From: Ramlibacter henchirensis
GTDB lineage: Bacteria; Pseudomonadota; Gammaproteobacteria; Burkholderiales; Burkholderiaceae_C
Direction of reading: 5' to 3'
Assembly (NCBI RefSeq): GCF_004682015.1
Contig: NZ_SMLM01000001.1
Location: forward strand, 496,001-560,000
DNA: 64,000 nt
Under the pieces are notes generated by a model. It searched no databases. It was not told the origin of the DNA and saw only the letters and a list, made by a program, of their open reading frames with translations. The position numbers were made by a program, and so were the translations under genes. This document shows positions 1-9,955 of the stretch, one piece after another. Position 1 is the stretch's first letter; every line of letters starts with the position of its first letter.

Positions 1-644
1 TTCCCCTTGCCCCAGGAGTTGTAGACGGCCTTCCTGGCCGCATCGAGCGACGGCGACAGCGCGATGATCGCGCCCGGGTCGAGGTCACGGTTCGCCCAGC
101 CGTCCAGGCGCTTGCCGATGCCCTTGGCGAACGAGTCGTCCACCGTCGAGTGGCACAAGGCGCAGGTGATGCCGACGCGCTTGAGCCGGTCGACGCCGTT
201 GACGGTTTCCACTTCGCCCTTGATGCCGACCACTGCATTCAGCTTGATCAGCGCCACCGTGGTGGCCGGGCTGTCGAGGTCGACCTGGCCCGCCTGGATG
301 GCAGCCGCGACGTCGGCAGGAATCGCTTCGGCGTCGACCTTGAGCCCGACCGCGAGCGCGGTCTTCGGCGACACGGCCTGCTCGATCACCTCATGCATGC
401 GCAGCGTATCGGTCCATCGGGTCTCGTCGCCGAAGGTGTCGAAGCGGAAGATCTGGCGGCCCTGGGCCACCAGCTCCGCCTGCGCGGCGGAGGTGTCCTG
501 GGGCCCGGCCGAGGCCGAGGGTGCGGGTGACGGCGACGGCCCCGCGGCCGGGTCGCCGCCGGAGCCACCTCCGCAGGCGGGAACGAAAAGCGCCGTCAGC
601 GCTGCCGCAGCCAGCAGCGGCAGGGTCTTGCTTGAGCTTCGCAT
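1..644 (-). CDS. Cytochrome c-like lipoprotein, C-terminus off the window
   Basis: The reading frame starts at 644 behind a GGAGGTG ribosome binding site and is still open at base 1, so only about 214 residues are visible. The N-terminus is a lipoprotein signal with a lipobox ending VPAC (Cys24), followed by a Gly/Pro/Ser/Ala-rich linker to about residue 50. A CALCH motif at residues 161-165 is a canonical CxxCH heme c site. It is therefore probably an outer-membrane- or periplasm-anchored monoheme (or larger) cytochrome that moves electrons outside the cytoplasm. Its partner enzyme is not visible. The 5' end lies about 190 bases from the divergent sensor kinase. The specific family is not recognised. 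Confidence 0.75.
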   Translation of the reverse strand, partial: MRSSSKTLPLLAAAALTALFVPACGGGSGGDPAAGPSPSPAPSASAGPQDTSAAQAELVAQGRQIFRFDTFGDETRWTDTLRMHEVIEQAVSPKTALAVGLKVDAEAIPADVAAAIQAGQVDLDSPATTVALIKLNAVVGIKGEVETVNGVDRLKRVGITCALCHSTVDDSFAKGIGKRLDGWANRDLDPGAIIALSPSLDAARKAVYNSWGKG

Positions 645-835
645 GTCGCACCTCCATGTCGATACAGCGTTGGATGCATCTCGCATGAAAAAGTGACAGC
701 GATCGATCGGCGGGCGGCAACTGCCCAGCAGCGCGATCGCGAGAAACCCGGAATCGACGGCGGGCGTCCATCGAACCGGGACTACAGACGGCGGGCGCAG
801 GCTGGGTAACGTACGACGCCGGGCCCTGCTGATGC

Positions 836-2763
<1,928 letters not shown>

Positions 2764-2770
<7 letters not shown>

Positions 2771-2799
2771 GTGCCGCCGCAGCTCGTGAGTGCCGCCGC
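2764..2799. repeat. Two 17-bp direct repeats over the kinase stop codon
   Basis: CTCGTGAGTGCCGCCGC occurs at 2764-2780 and again at 2783-2799, a period of 19. The first copy contains the TGA of the hybrid kinase. The repeat fills the gap to the convergent esterase gene ending at 2805. It looks like a small local duplication rather than a mobile element. Confidence 0.85.
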
Positions 2800-2804
2800 G
2801 CGCT

Positions 2805-3941
2805 TCAATTCGCGGCGGGTCGCGTCCCGCGCGGGTGTTCGAAGAAGAAGCGGAGCATCTCGGCACTCGCATCCGGCCCCTGCGGATCCGTGTAGCTGCC
2901 GCGCGCGCTGCCACCCGACCACGCATGCGGCGACCCGTGGACGGTCCAGTGCTCCATCGCCACCGCTCCCGCTGCATCCCGGTGGACCTGCCGCGTGGCC
3001 GTTCGCCGGCCGTTCGCGCGCAGTTCCTCCGAGGCCGTGCTGGTGCCTCCTGCGCCGGCCGCCGCCGCGATGACCTGCCGGCCATTGGTGGGATGCACCG
3101 TGGTGTCGGCATCCCCGTGGAAGACGATCGTCGGCACGGGAAGCGGGCGAGGCTTGCGCGCCGCGCCGCTTTTCATCGCCTCGAAAGCGGAGGGGACATC
3201 CTGCGCAGCCCCGGGCGCCAGGCCCGAATGGACGCCCACGGCGGCAAAGAGCTCCGGATAGGCGGCCGCCACGATCGCGGCCATCGCGCCGCCGGCCGAC
3301 AGGCCCGCCACGTACACGCGGGCCGGGTCGATCGGATGGCGTGCCATGACGTCTCGCACCATGCCCGCGAGCAGCTCCGGCTCCCCGCGCCCACGCCCCT
3401 GGTGGTTGGACTTGAACCAGTTCCAGCAGCGCTGCGGATTCGCGCGCTGCGACTGCGCGGGGTAGAGCACGAAGAACCCCTGGGCCTGGGCCAGCTCGTT
3501 CATGCGCGTGCCCGCGGCGAAGTCGTCCGGGTCCTGCGTGCAGCCGTGCAGCATCAGCACCAGCGGCATCGGCCGGCTGCCGGCGCCGGGCGGGATGAAC
3601 AGCTTGTAGTCGCGGCCTGCGAGGTTGGCGCCGCCGTGCCGGCCGTGGATGAAGGCTCCTTTCCCCGGCTCGGGCGGCGCCTGGGGTGCCGGGGGCGGGA
3701 CGACGGGGTCGGGCCGGGCTTGCCGATCACGCACGCGGGACCACTCGGACAGGTGGGGGGCGGGCAGGGCAGGGAGTTCGGCATCCGGCACTTCGCGTGC
3801 CTGCACGTCGATCACGTCCCCGCCGGTATCGAGGCCGCCCTGGTGCAGGGCTTGCTGGATCGCGCGGGTGGCGGCCATCAGGTCACCGCGCCGGGTGAGG
3901 AGGGTCGCTTCCTGGAGGAGGTGCTGGAAATCTTGGTGCAT
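2805..3941 (-). CDS. PHB depolymerase-type esterase (alpha/beta hydrolase)
   Basis: Member of the extracellular polyhydroxybutyrate depolymerase / feruloyl esterase type alpha/beta hydrolases, hydrolysing ester bonds; the substrate here is not established. The 378-residue product has an N-terminal helical part (1-110), a Pro-rich linker, and a catalytic domain from about 130. Visible elements: oxyanion region LMLHGCTQ, nucleophile elbow GLSAGG (Ser215), an acid in FHGDADTTVHP and the likely His in SPHAWSGG. I chose the ATG at 3941 (MHQDFQHLL), because the longer open frame upstream lies in the divergent promoter region and has Arg-rich non-coding composition. No signal peptide is obvious, so it may be intracellular. 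Divergent from the protease at 4122. Confidence 0.88.
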   Translation of the reverse strand: MHQDFQHLLQEATLLTRRGDLMAATRAIQQALHQGGLDTGGDVIDVQAREVPDAELPALPAPHLSEWSRVRDRQARPDPVVPPPAPQAPPEPGKGAFIHGRHGGANLAGRDYKLFIPPGAGSRPMPLVLMLHGCTQDPDDFAAGTRMNELAQAQGFFVLYPAQSQRANPQRCWNWFKSNHQGRGRGEPELLAGMVRDVMARHPIDPARVYVAGLSAGGAMAAIVAAAYPELFAAVGVHSGLAPGAAQDVPSAFEAMKSGAARKPRPLPVPTIVFHGDADTTVHPTNGRQVIAAAAGAGGTSTASEELRANGRRTATRQVHRDAAGAVAMEHWTVHGSPHAWSGGSARGSYTDPQGPDASAEMLRFFFEHPRGTRPAAN

Positions 3942-4055
3942 GGGCTTTCGGCAGGAACAAGGACGCCCGGAGCAGGCGGCGATCACTGCAGGTGGGGCCC
4001 GGCGGCGGAGCGCGCAAGGGCGGCGGAAGAAACAATCGGTGTGGGTCGACAAAAA

Positions 4056-4065
4056 GTTTCGAAAC
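4056..4065. promoter_or_regulatory. Palindrome in divergent promoter region
   Basis: GTTTCGAAAC is a perfect 10-bp palindrome in an unusually A/T-rich patch between the divergent esterase (start 3941) and protease (start 4122). It could be an operator serving either gene. This is inferred from position and symmetry only. Confidence 0.3.
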
Positions 4066-4121
4066 ATGCTGCACGGCCGGCGCCTGGACAGGGCACCATC
4101 GGCGGGGAAGCCTCCCCTGCA

Positions 4122-4937
4122 ATGAACGCCCCGCCTCCTGCATCGCCGCAGCAGCCGCCGCACGGGCTGGATCCCACGCTGATCGAGCCGGTGCTTCTCA
4201 CCGCCACCCAGGTCTCCACCTTTGCCGGGCAGGTGCTGCTCACCCGCGCGAGCGGCTTCTTCTTCAAGCGTGACGGGCGCCTTTACGTCGTGACGAGCCG
4301 GCACGTGCTCTCCGACGAACCCACGGGCCACTCACCCGATCGCGTCGAAGTCGCGGTGCACACGGACGCCCGCGACCTGTCGAAATGGGCGGTGTTGTCC
4401 TGCGACCTGTTCAGGGACCGCCAGGCGGTCTGGCACCAGGGCCGCGATGCAGCGGGGGCGATCGACGTTGCCGCGCTGGAGATCGACGAGTCGGCATTGC
4501 CGCCATCGCCGCACCTGCGCTGGTTCACCCCGGAGCACCTGCTGCAAACGTTTCATTCAGCCCAGATCGGCGCGCCGCTGGTGCTCCTGGGCTATCCGCT
4601 CGGTTTCCACGACACCGTCCACCATCTCCCGGTCGCCAGGCACGCGATCATCGCTTCGGCATTCGGCGTGCGGTTCCAGCGCCAGGGCTATTTCCTCACG
4701 GACGCGCGTGCCCACCGGGGTTCCAGCGGCAGCCCCGTGCTGATGAAGATCGCGGATGACCCTTCCGATATGCCCTGGAAGCTGCTGGGCGTGCATTCGT
4801 CGCGCATGGACATGGGCGGGCGCGACTCGGAGCAGGACGATTTCCTGGGGCTCAACTGCGCCTGGTACGCGGACATCCTGATGACGCTCACGGAGGAGCG
4901 GTCCCCGCACGCCGGGCCGCTTGCCGGGCAGGCGTGA
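4122..4937 (+). CDS. Trypsin-like serine protease
   Basis: 271-residue protein of the chymotrypsin/trypsin fold, S1-type. The catalytic triad can be assigned: His61 in TSRHVL, Asp115 in AIDVAALE, and Ser202 in RGSSGSPV. No signal peptide or PDZ domain is seen, so it differs from the DegP/HtrA layout and is probably a cytoplasmic or non-classically located single-domain protease. A GGGGAAG ribosome binding site sits about 12 bases before the chosen ATG; the long open frame upstream belongs to the divergent promoter and the esterase shadow. It ends 9 bases from the convergent Bug gene. The substrate is unknown. Confidence 0.85.
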   Translation: MNAPPPASPQQPPHGLDPTLIEPVLLTATQVSTFAGQVLLTRASGFFFKRDGRLYVVTSRHVLSDEPTGHSPDRVEVAVHTDARDLSKWAVLSCDLFRDRQAVWHQGRDAAGAIDVAALEIDESALPPSPHLRWFTPEHLLQTFHSAQIGAPLVLLGYPLGFHDTVHHLPVARHAIIASAFGVRFQRQGYFLTDARAHRGSSGSPVLMKIADDPSDMPWKLLGVHSSRMDMGGRDSEQDDFLGLNCAWYADILMTLTEERSPHAGPLAGQA

Positions 4938-4946
4938 CGCGCGCCT

Positions 4947-5936
4947 TCAATCCACCTTCATCCCCGCGTCGCGGATGACCGGCGCCCAGCGGGTGATCTC
5001 GTCGCGGGTGATCGCGGCCAGCTCCGCGGGCCCGGCCTTCATGGCGGTCGCACCCTGCGCAGCGAAGAAGGCTTCCATCTCGGGCATGGCCTGCACGGAC
5101 GCGACGGCCTTGCGCATCTGGTCGATGTGTTCCTTCGGCACGCCCTTGGGTGCATACATCGCCACCCAGAGCTCGCCCACGAGGCCCGGCACGGCTTCGT
5201 TCGCGAGCGGAACGTTCGGCAGCGCGGGCGCACGCTGCAGTGAGGGCACCGCCAGCGCCTTGAGCTGACCCGATTTCACGAACTGCAGGCAGGCCGGGAT
5301 GGTGCTGACCATGATGTCGAGGTTGCCGCCGATCACGTCGGTGAGCGCCGGCGCGACGCCCTTGTAGGGCACGTGCGTGATCTGCACGCCCTGCGACTTC
5401 TTCGCCATCTCCATCAGCAGGTGCGAAAAGGTGCCGTTGCCGGAGGAGCCGTAGCTCAGCTTGCCCGGCTCCTTGCGGGCCAGCGCGATCAGTTCCGCCA
5501 GCGTGTTGGCGGGGAAATTCGGCTTGACGACGATGGCGTGCTGCACGACGGCGATGCCCGCCACCGGTTCGAAGTCGTTGATCGGGTCGAACCCGGTGGA
5601 CTTGTACAGGCTGGGGTTCACCGCCTGGGCGCTGTTGACCGTGACGAGCCACACGCTGCCGTCCTTCGGCGCGGACTTCGCCACCCACGCCGACCCGACG
5701 TTGCCGCCGGCGCCCGGCCTGTTCTCCACGACGACGTTCGATCCCGGCAGGAACTGCGGCAGGCGCGCCGCGACGTTGCGCGCCATGACGTCGTTGGAGC
5801 CGCCGGCCGCCTGCGGCACCAGCAGGACGATGGACTTGGGAAGCTGCGCCTGCGCCAGCGCGGGCACGCTGGAAGCGAGCGGCGCCAGCGCGAGGCCGCC
5901 GGCGATGCGCCGGCGCAGGGAGTCGATGGGGGTCAT
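4947..5936 (-). CDS. Bug/TctC-family periplasmic solute receptor
   Basis: Tripartite tricarboxylate transporter receptor (Bug family) of 329 residues: a secreted binding protein for carboxylates or similar small molecules. The N-terminus is an export signal ending near ALAQAQ. Family motifs follow: LLVPQAAGGSNDVMAR, VVENRPGAGG, YGSSGNGTFSHL and HVPYKG. The start overlaps the CoA-transferase stop (ATGA), with AGGAGACAGG upstream, so it is translationally coupled as the last gene of the lyase-transferase-receptor operon. That context suggests that the ligand is the acid activated by the transferase. No TctA/TctB membrane partner lies in the window. Confidence 0.93.
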   Translation of the reverse strand: MTPIDSLRRRIAGGLALAPLASSVPALAQAQLPKSIVLLVPQAAGGSNDVMARNVAARLPQFLPGSNVVVENRPGAGGNVGSAWVAKSAPKDGSVWLVTVNSAQAVNPSLYKSTGFDPINDFEPVAGIAVVQHAIVVKPNFPANTLAELIALARKEPGKLSYGSSGNGTFSHLLMEMAKKSQGVQITHVPYKGVAPALTDVIGGNLDIMVSTIPACLQFVKSGQLKALAVPSLQRAPALPNVPLANEAVPGLVGELWVAMYAPKGVPKEHIDQMRKAVASVQAMPEMEAFFAAQGATAMKAGPAELAAITRDEITRWAPVIRDAGMKVD

Positions 5937-7105
5937 GATCCTGTCTCCTGTTTGCGGGTTCGCGGCTCGATCAGGTCCTGGTCCTGCCCGATGCGGGGCG
6001 CGGGGGTGCGGATGCGTCCCGGCGTGCGCGACAGGCGCGGAAAGACGTTGTGCATCACGACGCTTCCGAGCTCGGGGTCGGGCACCTCGACCAGGACTTC
6101 GCGCTCCTTCACGTGCGGATGCTCCATCAGTTCGTCGACGTTGAGCACCGGCCCGACCGTCACCTCGTGCCTGCCGAAATGCGCGAGGTTCTCCTGCAGC
6201 GTGCGTTGCGCGACGAAGCCGCCGATCAGCTCGTCCAGCGCATCCACGTGGGCGATGCGCGCGGCGTTGTCGATGAAGCGCGGATCGCGCGCGAGCTCGG
6301 GCCTGCCGATGGCGGCCAGCACGCGTTCGGCCATGCGCTGCGTGGAGCCGGACATCACCATCCAGTGCCCGTCGCTGCACAGGTAAGCATTGCGCGGCGC
6401 GGCGTTTTCCGCGCGGTTGCCGAGCCTGCGCGGGCGCTTGCCGGTGTGCTGGTAGATCGCCGCGTCGGGGCCGAGCACGCCGATCATCGGCTCCAGCAGC
6501 GACAGGTCCACCACCTGGCCCAGTCCTCCATTCACTTCCACTTCACGCACCGCGGCGAGCGTGGCGAACGCGCCCGAGAGGCCGGCGATCATGTCGGCCA
6601 GGCCCAGGTTCGGCAGGGCCGGCGGCTTGTCCGGAAAGCCGTTGCGTTCGGCGAAGCCGCTGAACGCCTCCACCAGCGTCCCGAACCCCGGCCGCTCCGC
6701 ATAAGGGCCCGTCTGTCCCCAGCCGGAGATGCGGACGATCACGAGCTTCGGGTTGGCCGCGTGCAGGTCGTCGGGGCCCAGCCCGAAATCCTCCATTCCG
6801 TGGTGGCGGAAGCTCTCGATCACGACGTGCGCCTGCGGCACCAGGCCGAGCAGCGCGTTGCGATCGCCTTCGTCCTTCAGGTCGAGGCGGATGCTCTTCT
6901 TGTTGCGGCCGTAGACCTTCCACCACAGGGCCTTGCCGTCGTTCTTCCAGTCGCGCAGCGTGTCGCCCTGCGCGCTTTCGACCTTGACGACCTCGGCGCC
7001 GAAATCGGCCAGCTGCAGCGTGAGCATGTTGCCCGCCATGAGGCGCGAGAGATCCAGCACGCGGATCCCCGCCAGGGGCAGCCGGCTGGCGGCGCTGTCT
7101 TTCAT
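5933..7105 (-). CDS. CaiB/BaiF family CoA-transferase
   Basis: Family III CoA-transferase, 390 residues (typical length about 400), moving CoA between acyl-CoA and a free carboxylic acid. Visible family features: N-terminal GIRVLDLSRLMAGN, KVESAQGD, the strand IVRISGWGQTGPY, and GLADMIAG carrying the conserved Asp that forms the covalent anhydride intermediate. ATGA overlaps link it both to the CitE-like gene upstream and to the Bug receptor downstream, and GGAGGC precedes its ATG. With a CitE-like lyase it fits a route in which an imported acid is activated to its CoA thioester and then cleaved, as in citramalate or itaconate degradation. The actual substrate is an inference. Confidence 0.93.
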   Translation of the reverse strand: MKDSAASRLPLAGIRVLDLSRLMAGNMLTLQLADFGAEVVKVESAQGDTLRDWKNDGKALWWKVYGRNKKSIRLDLKDEGDRNALLGLVPQAHVVIESFRHHGMEDFGLGPDDLHAANPKLVIVRISGWGQTGPYAERPGFGTLVEAFSGFAERNGFPDKPPALPNLGLADMIAGLSGAFATLAAVREVEVNGGLGQVVDLSLLEPMIGVLGPDAAIYQHTGKRPRRLGNRAENAAPRNAYLCSDGHWMVMSGSTQRMAERVLAAIGRPELARDPRFIDNAARIAHVDALDELIGGFVAQRTLQENLAHFGRHEVTVGPVLNVDELMEHPHVKEREVLVEVPDPELGSVVMHNVFPRLSRTPGRIRTPAPRIGQDQDLIEPRTRKQETGS

Positions 7106-8013
7106 GCTGCCTCCTTGCGGGCGCGCGAGCGGCGCGCCTGCAGCGCATCGTAGCGCGCGAGGAACTTGCGCGCCTTGATGGCGATCGGTTCGTCGATCAT
7201 GCGGCCCTCGTGCGCGACCGCGCCACGGCCCGCTGCCACCGACGCGTCGAACACCTCGAGCAGGCGCCGCGCGTTGTCGGCTTCCTCGGAGGTGCCCCCG
7301 AAGACCTCGTTGATGACCGGCACCTGCGCCGGATGGATGCAGATGGCGCCGCGCATGCCGATCGCCTTCGCCTTCAGCGCCACCGCGCGGTAGGCCTGCA
7401 TGTCGGTGAACTCGGCGACCGTGCCGGGCAAGCCCATGGGTTGCAGTCCTGCGGCTGCCGCCGCCAGCGCGAGCATTTGCGCAGGCATGGCCATGCCTTC
7501 CGGTGCCGAGGCGATGCCCGTCGCGGCGCCGAAGTCCTCGGTGCCGAAGAGCAGGGCGGCCAGCCGGGGCGAGGATTGCGCGATCGCTGGCGCATTGCAG
7601 ATGGCCAGCGGAGATTCGAGCAGCGCGACCACGCGGATGCCGCCGCTGGGCCGTCCGAAGCGTTCCTCGAGCGCCCGCATCTCCGCGTCGAGCTGGACCA
7701 CCTGCCGGGGCGACTCGACCTTGGGCACGAGCAGCCCGTCGGCGCCCGCGGCGATGGACGCCTCCAGGTCGGCCGCAAGCAAGTCGGGCTCGTTGTTCAC
7801 GCGGACGTAGATCGGCACGCCCGCGCTTTCCTGTAGGCGAGGCACGAACGCCGCGAGATTCGCGCGAGCCGCCGGCTTGGCCGGACGGGCCACGGCGTCC
7901 TCGAGGTCCAGGATCAGCGCGTCGGCGCCGCGCTGCCCGGCCTTGGCGAGAAAGCGGTCCGTGTCGGCCGGCACGAACAGCATGGAACAGGGTTCGAGGG
8001 TGGTGGGATTCAT
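7102..8013 (-). CDS. CitE-like CoA ester lyase (HpcH/HpaI family)
   Basis: TIM-barrel lyase of 303 residues in the citrate lyase beta-subunit / malyl-CoA / citramalyl-CoA lyase group, which perform Mg-dependent retro-Claisen cleavage of 3-hydroxyacyl-CoA compounds. Family motifs: SMLFVPADTDRFLAKA, ILDLEDAVARPAK, LVPKVESP, ALLESPLAI, LLFGTEDF and GAICIHPAQVPVIN. It is a stand-alone CitE-like enzyme, since no citrate lyase alpha or gamma subunit is nearby. It opens the operon followed by CaiB/BaiF and Bug genes, overlapping the next start by ATGA. No good Shine-Dalgarno precedes its ATG. A 6-bp inverted repeat lies just upstream in the divergent region. Confidence 0.9.
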   Translation of the reverse strand: MNPTTLEPCSMLFVPADTDRFLAKAGQRGADALILDLEDAVARPAKPAARANLAAFVPRLQESAGVPIYVRVNNEPDLLAADLEASIAAGADGLLVPKVESPRQVVQLDAEMRALEERFGRPSGGIRVVALLESPLAICNAPAIAQSSPRLAALLFGTEDFGAATGIASAPEGMAMPAQMLALAAAAAGLQPMGLPGTVAEFTDMQAYRAVALKAKAIGMRGAICIHPAQVPVINEVFGGTSEEADNARRLLEVFDASVAAGRGAVAHEGRMIDEPIAIKARKFLARYDALQARRSRARKEAA

Positions 8014-8027
8014 GAAATCATTGTGGC

Positions 8028-8044
8028 GCGGTCGCGCGGACCGC
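8028..8044. promoter_or_regulatory. Inverted repeat in divergent promoter
   Basis: GCGGTC at 8028-8033 and GACCGC at 8039-8044 form a perfect 6-bp inverted repeat with a 5-base spacer. It lies between the lyase operon (start 8013) and the divergent carboxymuconolactone decarboxylase-family gene (start 8076). A regulator site shared by both is plausible. No regulator gene is adjacent. Confidence 0.35.
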
Positions 8045-8075
8045 TAAGCTGCGGGGCCTCATTCAAGGAGCGTTC

Positions 8076-8441
8076 ATGGATCTCGACAAGAATGGTCTCG
8101 CGACCCGCCGCGCAGTGCTCGGCGACGCCTATGTCGACACCGCCCTCGGCAAGGCGACGCAGTTCACGGCGCCGCTGCAGGAGCTGGTCACGCGCCACGC
8201 CTGGGGCAATACGTGGCAGCGCAAGGGCATCGACCTGCGCACGCGCAGCATCGTCACGGTCTCGATGCTGGTGGCGCTCGGCCGCATGCACGAGCTGAAG
8301 GTCCACGTGCGCGGCGCGCTGAACAACGGCGTGACGAAAGAGGAGTTGCAGGAGATCTTCCTGCACGCCAGCGTGTACTGCGGCTTCCCGGCGGCGGTGG
8401 ACGCCTTCCGCAGCGCGGCCGAGGTGATCGACGGCGCGTAA
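8076..8441 (+). CDS. Carboxymuconolactone decarboxylase-family protein
   Basis: 121-residue all-helical protein of the AhpD/CMD fold. Its size and layout (start GLATRRAVLGDAYVDTAL; WQRKGIDLRTRSIVTVSMLVALG; HELKVHVRGALNNGVTKEEL; HASVYCGFPAAVDAF) resemble the single-domain PcaC type, 4-carboxymuconolactone decarboxylase of the beta-ketoadipate pathway. No other pca genes are nearby, so the substrate may differ. An AAGGAG ribosome binding site precedes the ATG. It is divergent from the CitE-like/CaiB/Bug operon, so the two may be co-regulated. Only one Cys is seen in the active-site region, so AhpD-like peroxidase chemistry (CxxC) is unlikely. Confidence 0.9.
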   Translation: MDLDKNGLATRRAVLGDAYVDTALGKATQFTAPLQELVTRHAWGNTWQRKGIDLRTRSIVTVSMLVALGRMHELKVHVRGALNNGVTKEELQEIFLHASVYCGFPAAVDAFRSAAEVIDGA

Positions 8442-8453
8442 CGCCGGCAAGCC

Positions 8454-9896
8454 TCAGGCGCGTTCGAGATCGATATACCCTCGGGCCGCGTCCACCCCGA
8501 CCAGCCGCACCCGCAGTGCATCGCCCACATCCAGGCCTTCGACGCCGCGCACCAAGCGGCCTTCCAGCAGGGGCTGCGCGATGCGCACGTAGGTGCCCTT
8601 GGGCGCCGCGCCGGTGACGATCGCGTCGAACGCATCGCCGATCCGACCCTGGAGAAGCGCGGCGCCCGCCGCCTTGAGAACCGTCCGCTCCACCTTGTTC
8701 GCGTTGTCTTCCTGCAAGGTGCAGTGGCGGGCAAGTTCGGCCAGGGCGGCGTGCGAATAAGGCGGCGCTTCGCCGGCGAGGCACGCTTTCACCAGGCGCT
8801 GCGTCACCAGATCGGGGTAGCGGCGATTCGGCGCGGTGGAGTGCGCATAGTCGCTCACGGCCAGGCCGAAGTGCCTCAGCTCGGGGGCGCCCGGCGCCGC
8901 GGCCACGTACGAGCCCGAACCCAGCATCTTGACCACGCGCAGCGACAGGTCGCCGAACCCCTCGGGGTCGCGCGTGCGCTGGTCGGTCAGGAAACGCTCG
9001 AGCGCCACCGCGTCCGGCTCCGGCGGCAGCACCGTGCCGAGCGCCGCCGCGAGGGCCTCGATGCGGTCCCACCGGCGCGGCGACTGCAGGAAGCGCCGCA
9101 ACGACGGAAAGCCAGCCTGCGCCAGGAAGCGAGCCGTCGCCGCATTGGTCGCGATCATGACGTCGGCGATGAGGTCCTTCGCGCGGTTGCGGTCGTCCGC
9201 ACGCAGGTCGATGAGCCGGCCTTGCTCCAGCACGGGCCGGGCGGCCGGGGTCCGCACGTCCAGCGCGCCGCGGCGCTGGCGCCATCGACGCAAGCGCGTT
9301 GCGAGGTGGTCGTGCAGGCGCACCTGCTCCTGGATGCGAGCCGAGGAGGCCGACGCGGGGAGCGGCCCGTCGCCATCGAGCCAGCGCGAGACGCCGTCGT
9401 AGGTGAGCTTCGCCTGGTTCGTCACCGCCGCGCGGTAGAGCTGGTGCTGCGTGACGGCGCCGTCGTCCTCGACCTGCATCTCGACCACCACGGCCAGCCG
9501 CTCCTGCCCCTCGTGCAGGGAGGTGCGGTCCGTCGACAACACGGGCGGGAGCATGGGGAACGTGCCGGCCGCCGTGTAGACCGAAGTGGTGTTGAGGGCC
9601 GCGTGCGCATCCACGGCACTGCCGCGGCGCGCCAGGGCGTCGACGTCGGCGATGGCCACGAGCAGGCGCGTCGCGCCGCCGGGAAGGGACTCCGCAACGC
9701 TCAGCTGGTCCAGGTCCTGCGTGTCGTCGTTGTCGATGGAGAACCAGGCGAGGGCGCGCAGGTCGCGGATGTCGGCGTGCGGCGCAGGCGGGCGGGCGGC
9801 ATTGGCCTCGAGCAGCGCTGCTGCAGGGAAGTCGGGCTCCAGGCCATGCGTCTGCATGGCTTGCACGGCGATGGCCAGGAGGGGTGGGGTCGGCAC
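8454..9896 (-). CDS. RNB-domain ribonuclease (RNase II/R superfamily)
   Basis: 480-residue exoribonuclease-like protein, clearly shorter than E. coli RNase II (about 640) or RNase R. The RNB domain spans about 40-400, with the metal-binding cluster as Asp55, Asp61 and Asp63 in SIDNDDTQDLDQ. The last acidic position of the canonical DxDD is Gln64. HSTAPNRRYPDLVTQRL and VERTVLKAAGAALLQG are typical RNB C-terminal motifs, followed by an S1-like strand-rich tail. No N-terminal cold-shock domains are present. Expected role is 3'-5' RNA degradation in the cytoplasm, although the Gln substitution leaves activity open. The start used is GTG; an ATG at about 9857 is an alternative. Confidence 0.88.
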   Translation of the reverse strand: MPTPPLLAIAVQAMQTHGLEPDFPAAALLEANAARPPAPHADIRDLRALAWFSIDNDDTQDLDQLSVAESLPGGATRLLVAIADVDALARRGSAVDAHAALNTTSVYTAAGTFPMLPPVLSTDRTSLHEGQERLAVVVEMQVEDDGAVTQHQLYRAAVTNQAKLTYDGVSRWLDGDGPLPASASSARIQEQVRLHDHLATRLRRWRQRRGALDVRTPAARPVLEQGRLIDLRADDRNRAKDLIADVMIATNAATARFLAQAGFPSLRRFLQSPRRWDRIEALAAALGTVLPPEPDAVALERFLTDQRTRDPEGFGDLSLRVVKMLGSGSYVAAAPGAPELRHFGLAVSDYAHSTAPNRRYPDLVTQRLVKACLAGEAPPYSHAALAELARHCTLQEDNANKVERTVLKAAGAALLQGRIGDAFDAIVTGAAPKGTYVRIAQPLLEGRLVRGVEGLDVGDALRVRLVGVDAARGYIDLERA

Positions 9897-9955
9897 CGGT
9901 GGACTTTAGCCGGGGCTGGCGCTGTCGCGGGGCTGACTGCATGCCCCCGAAACAA

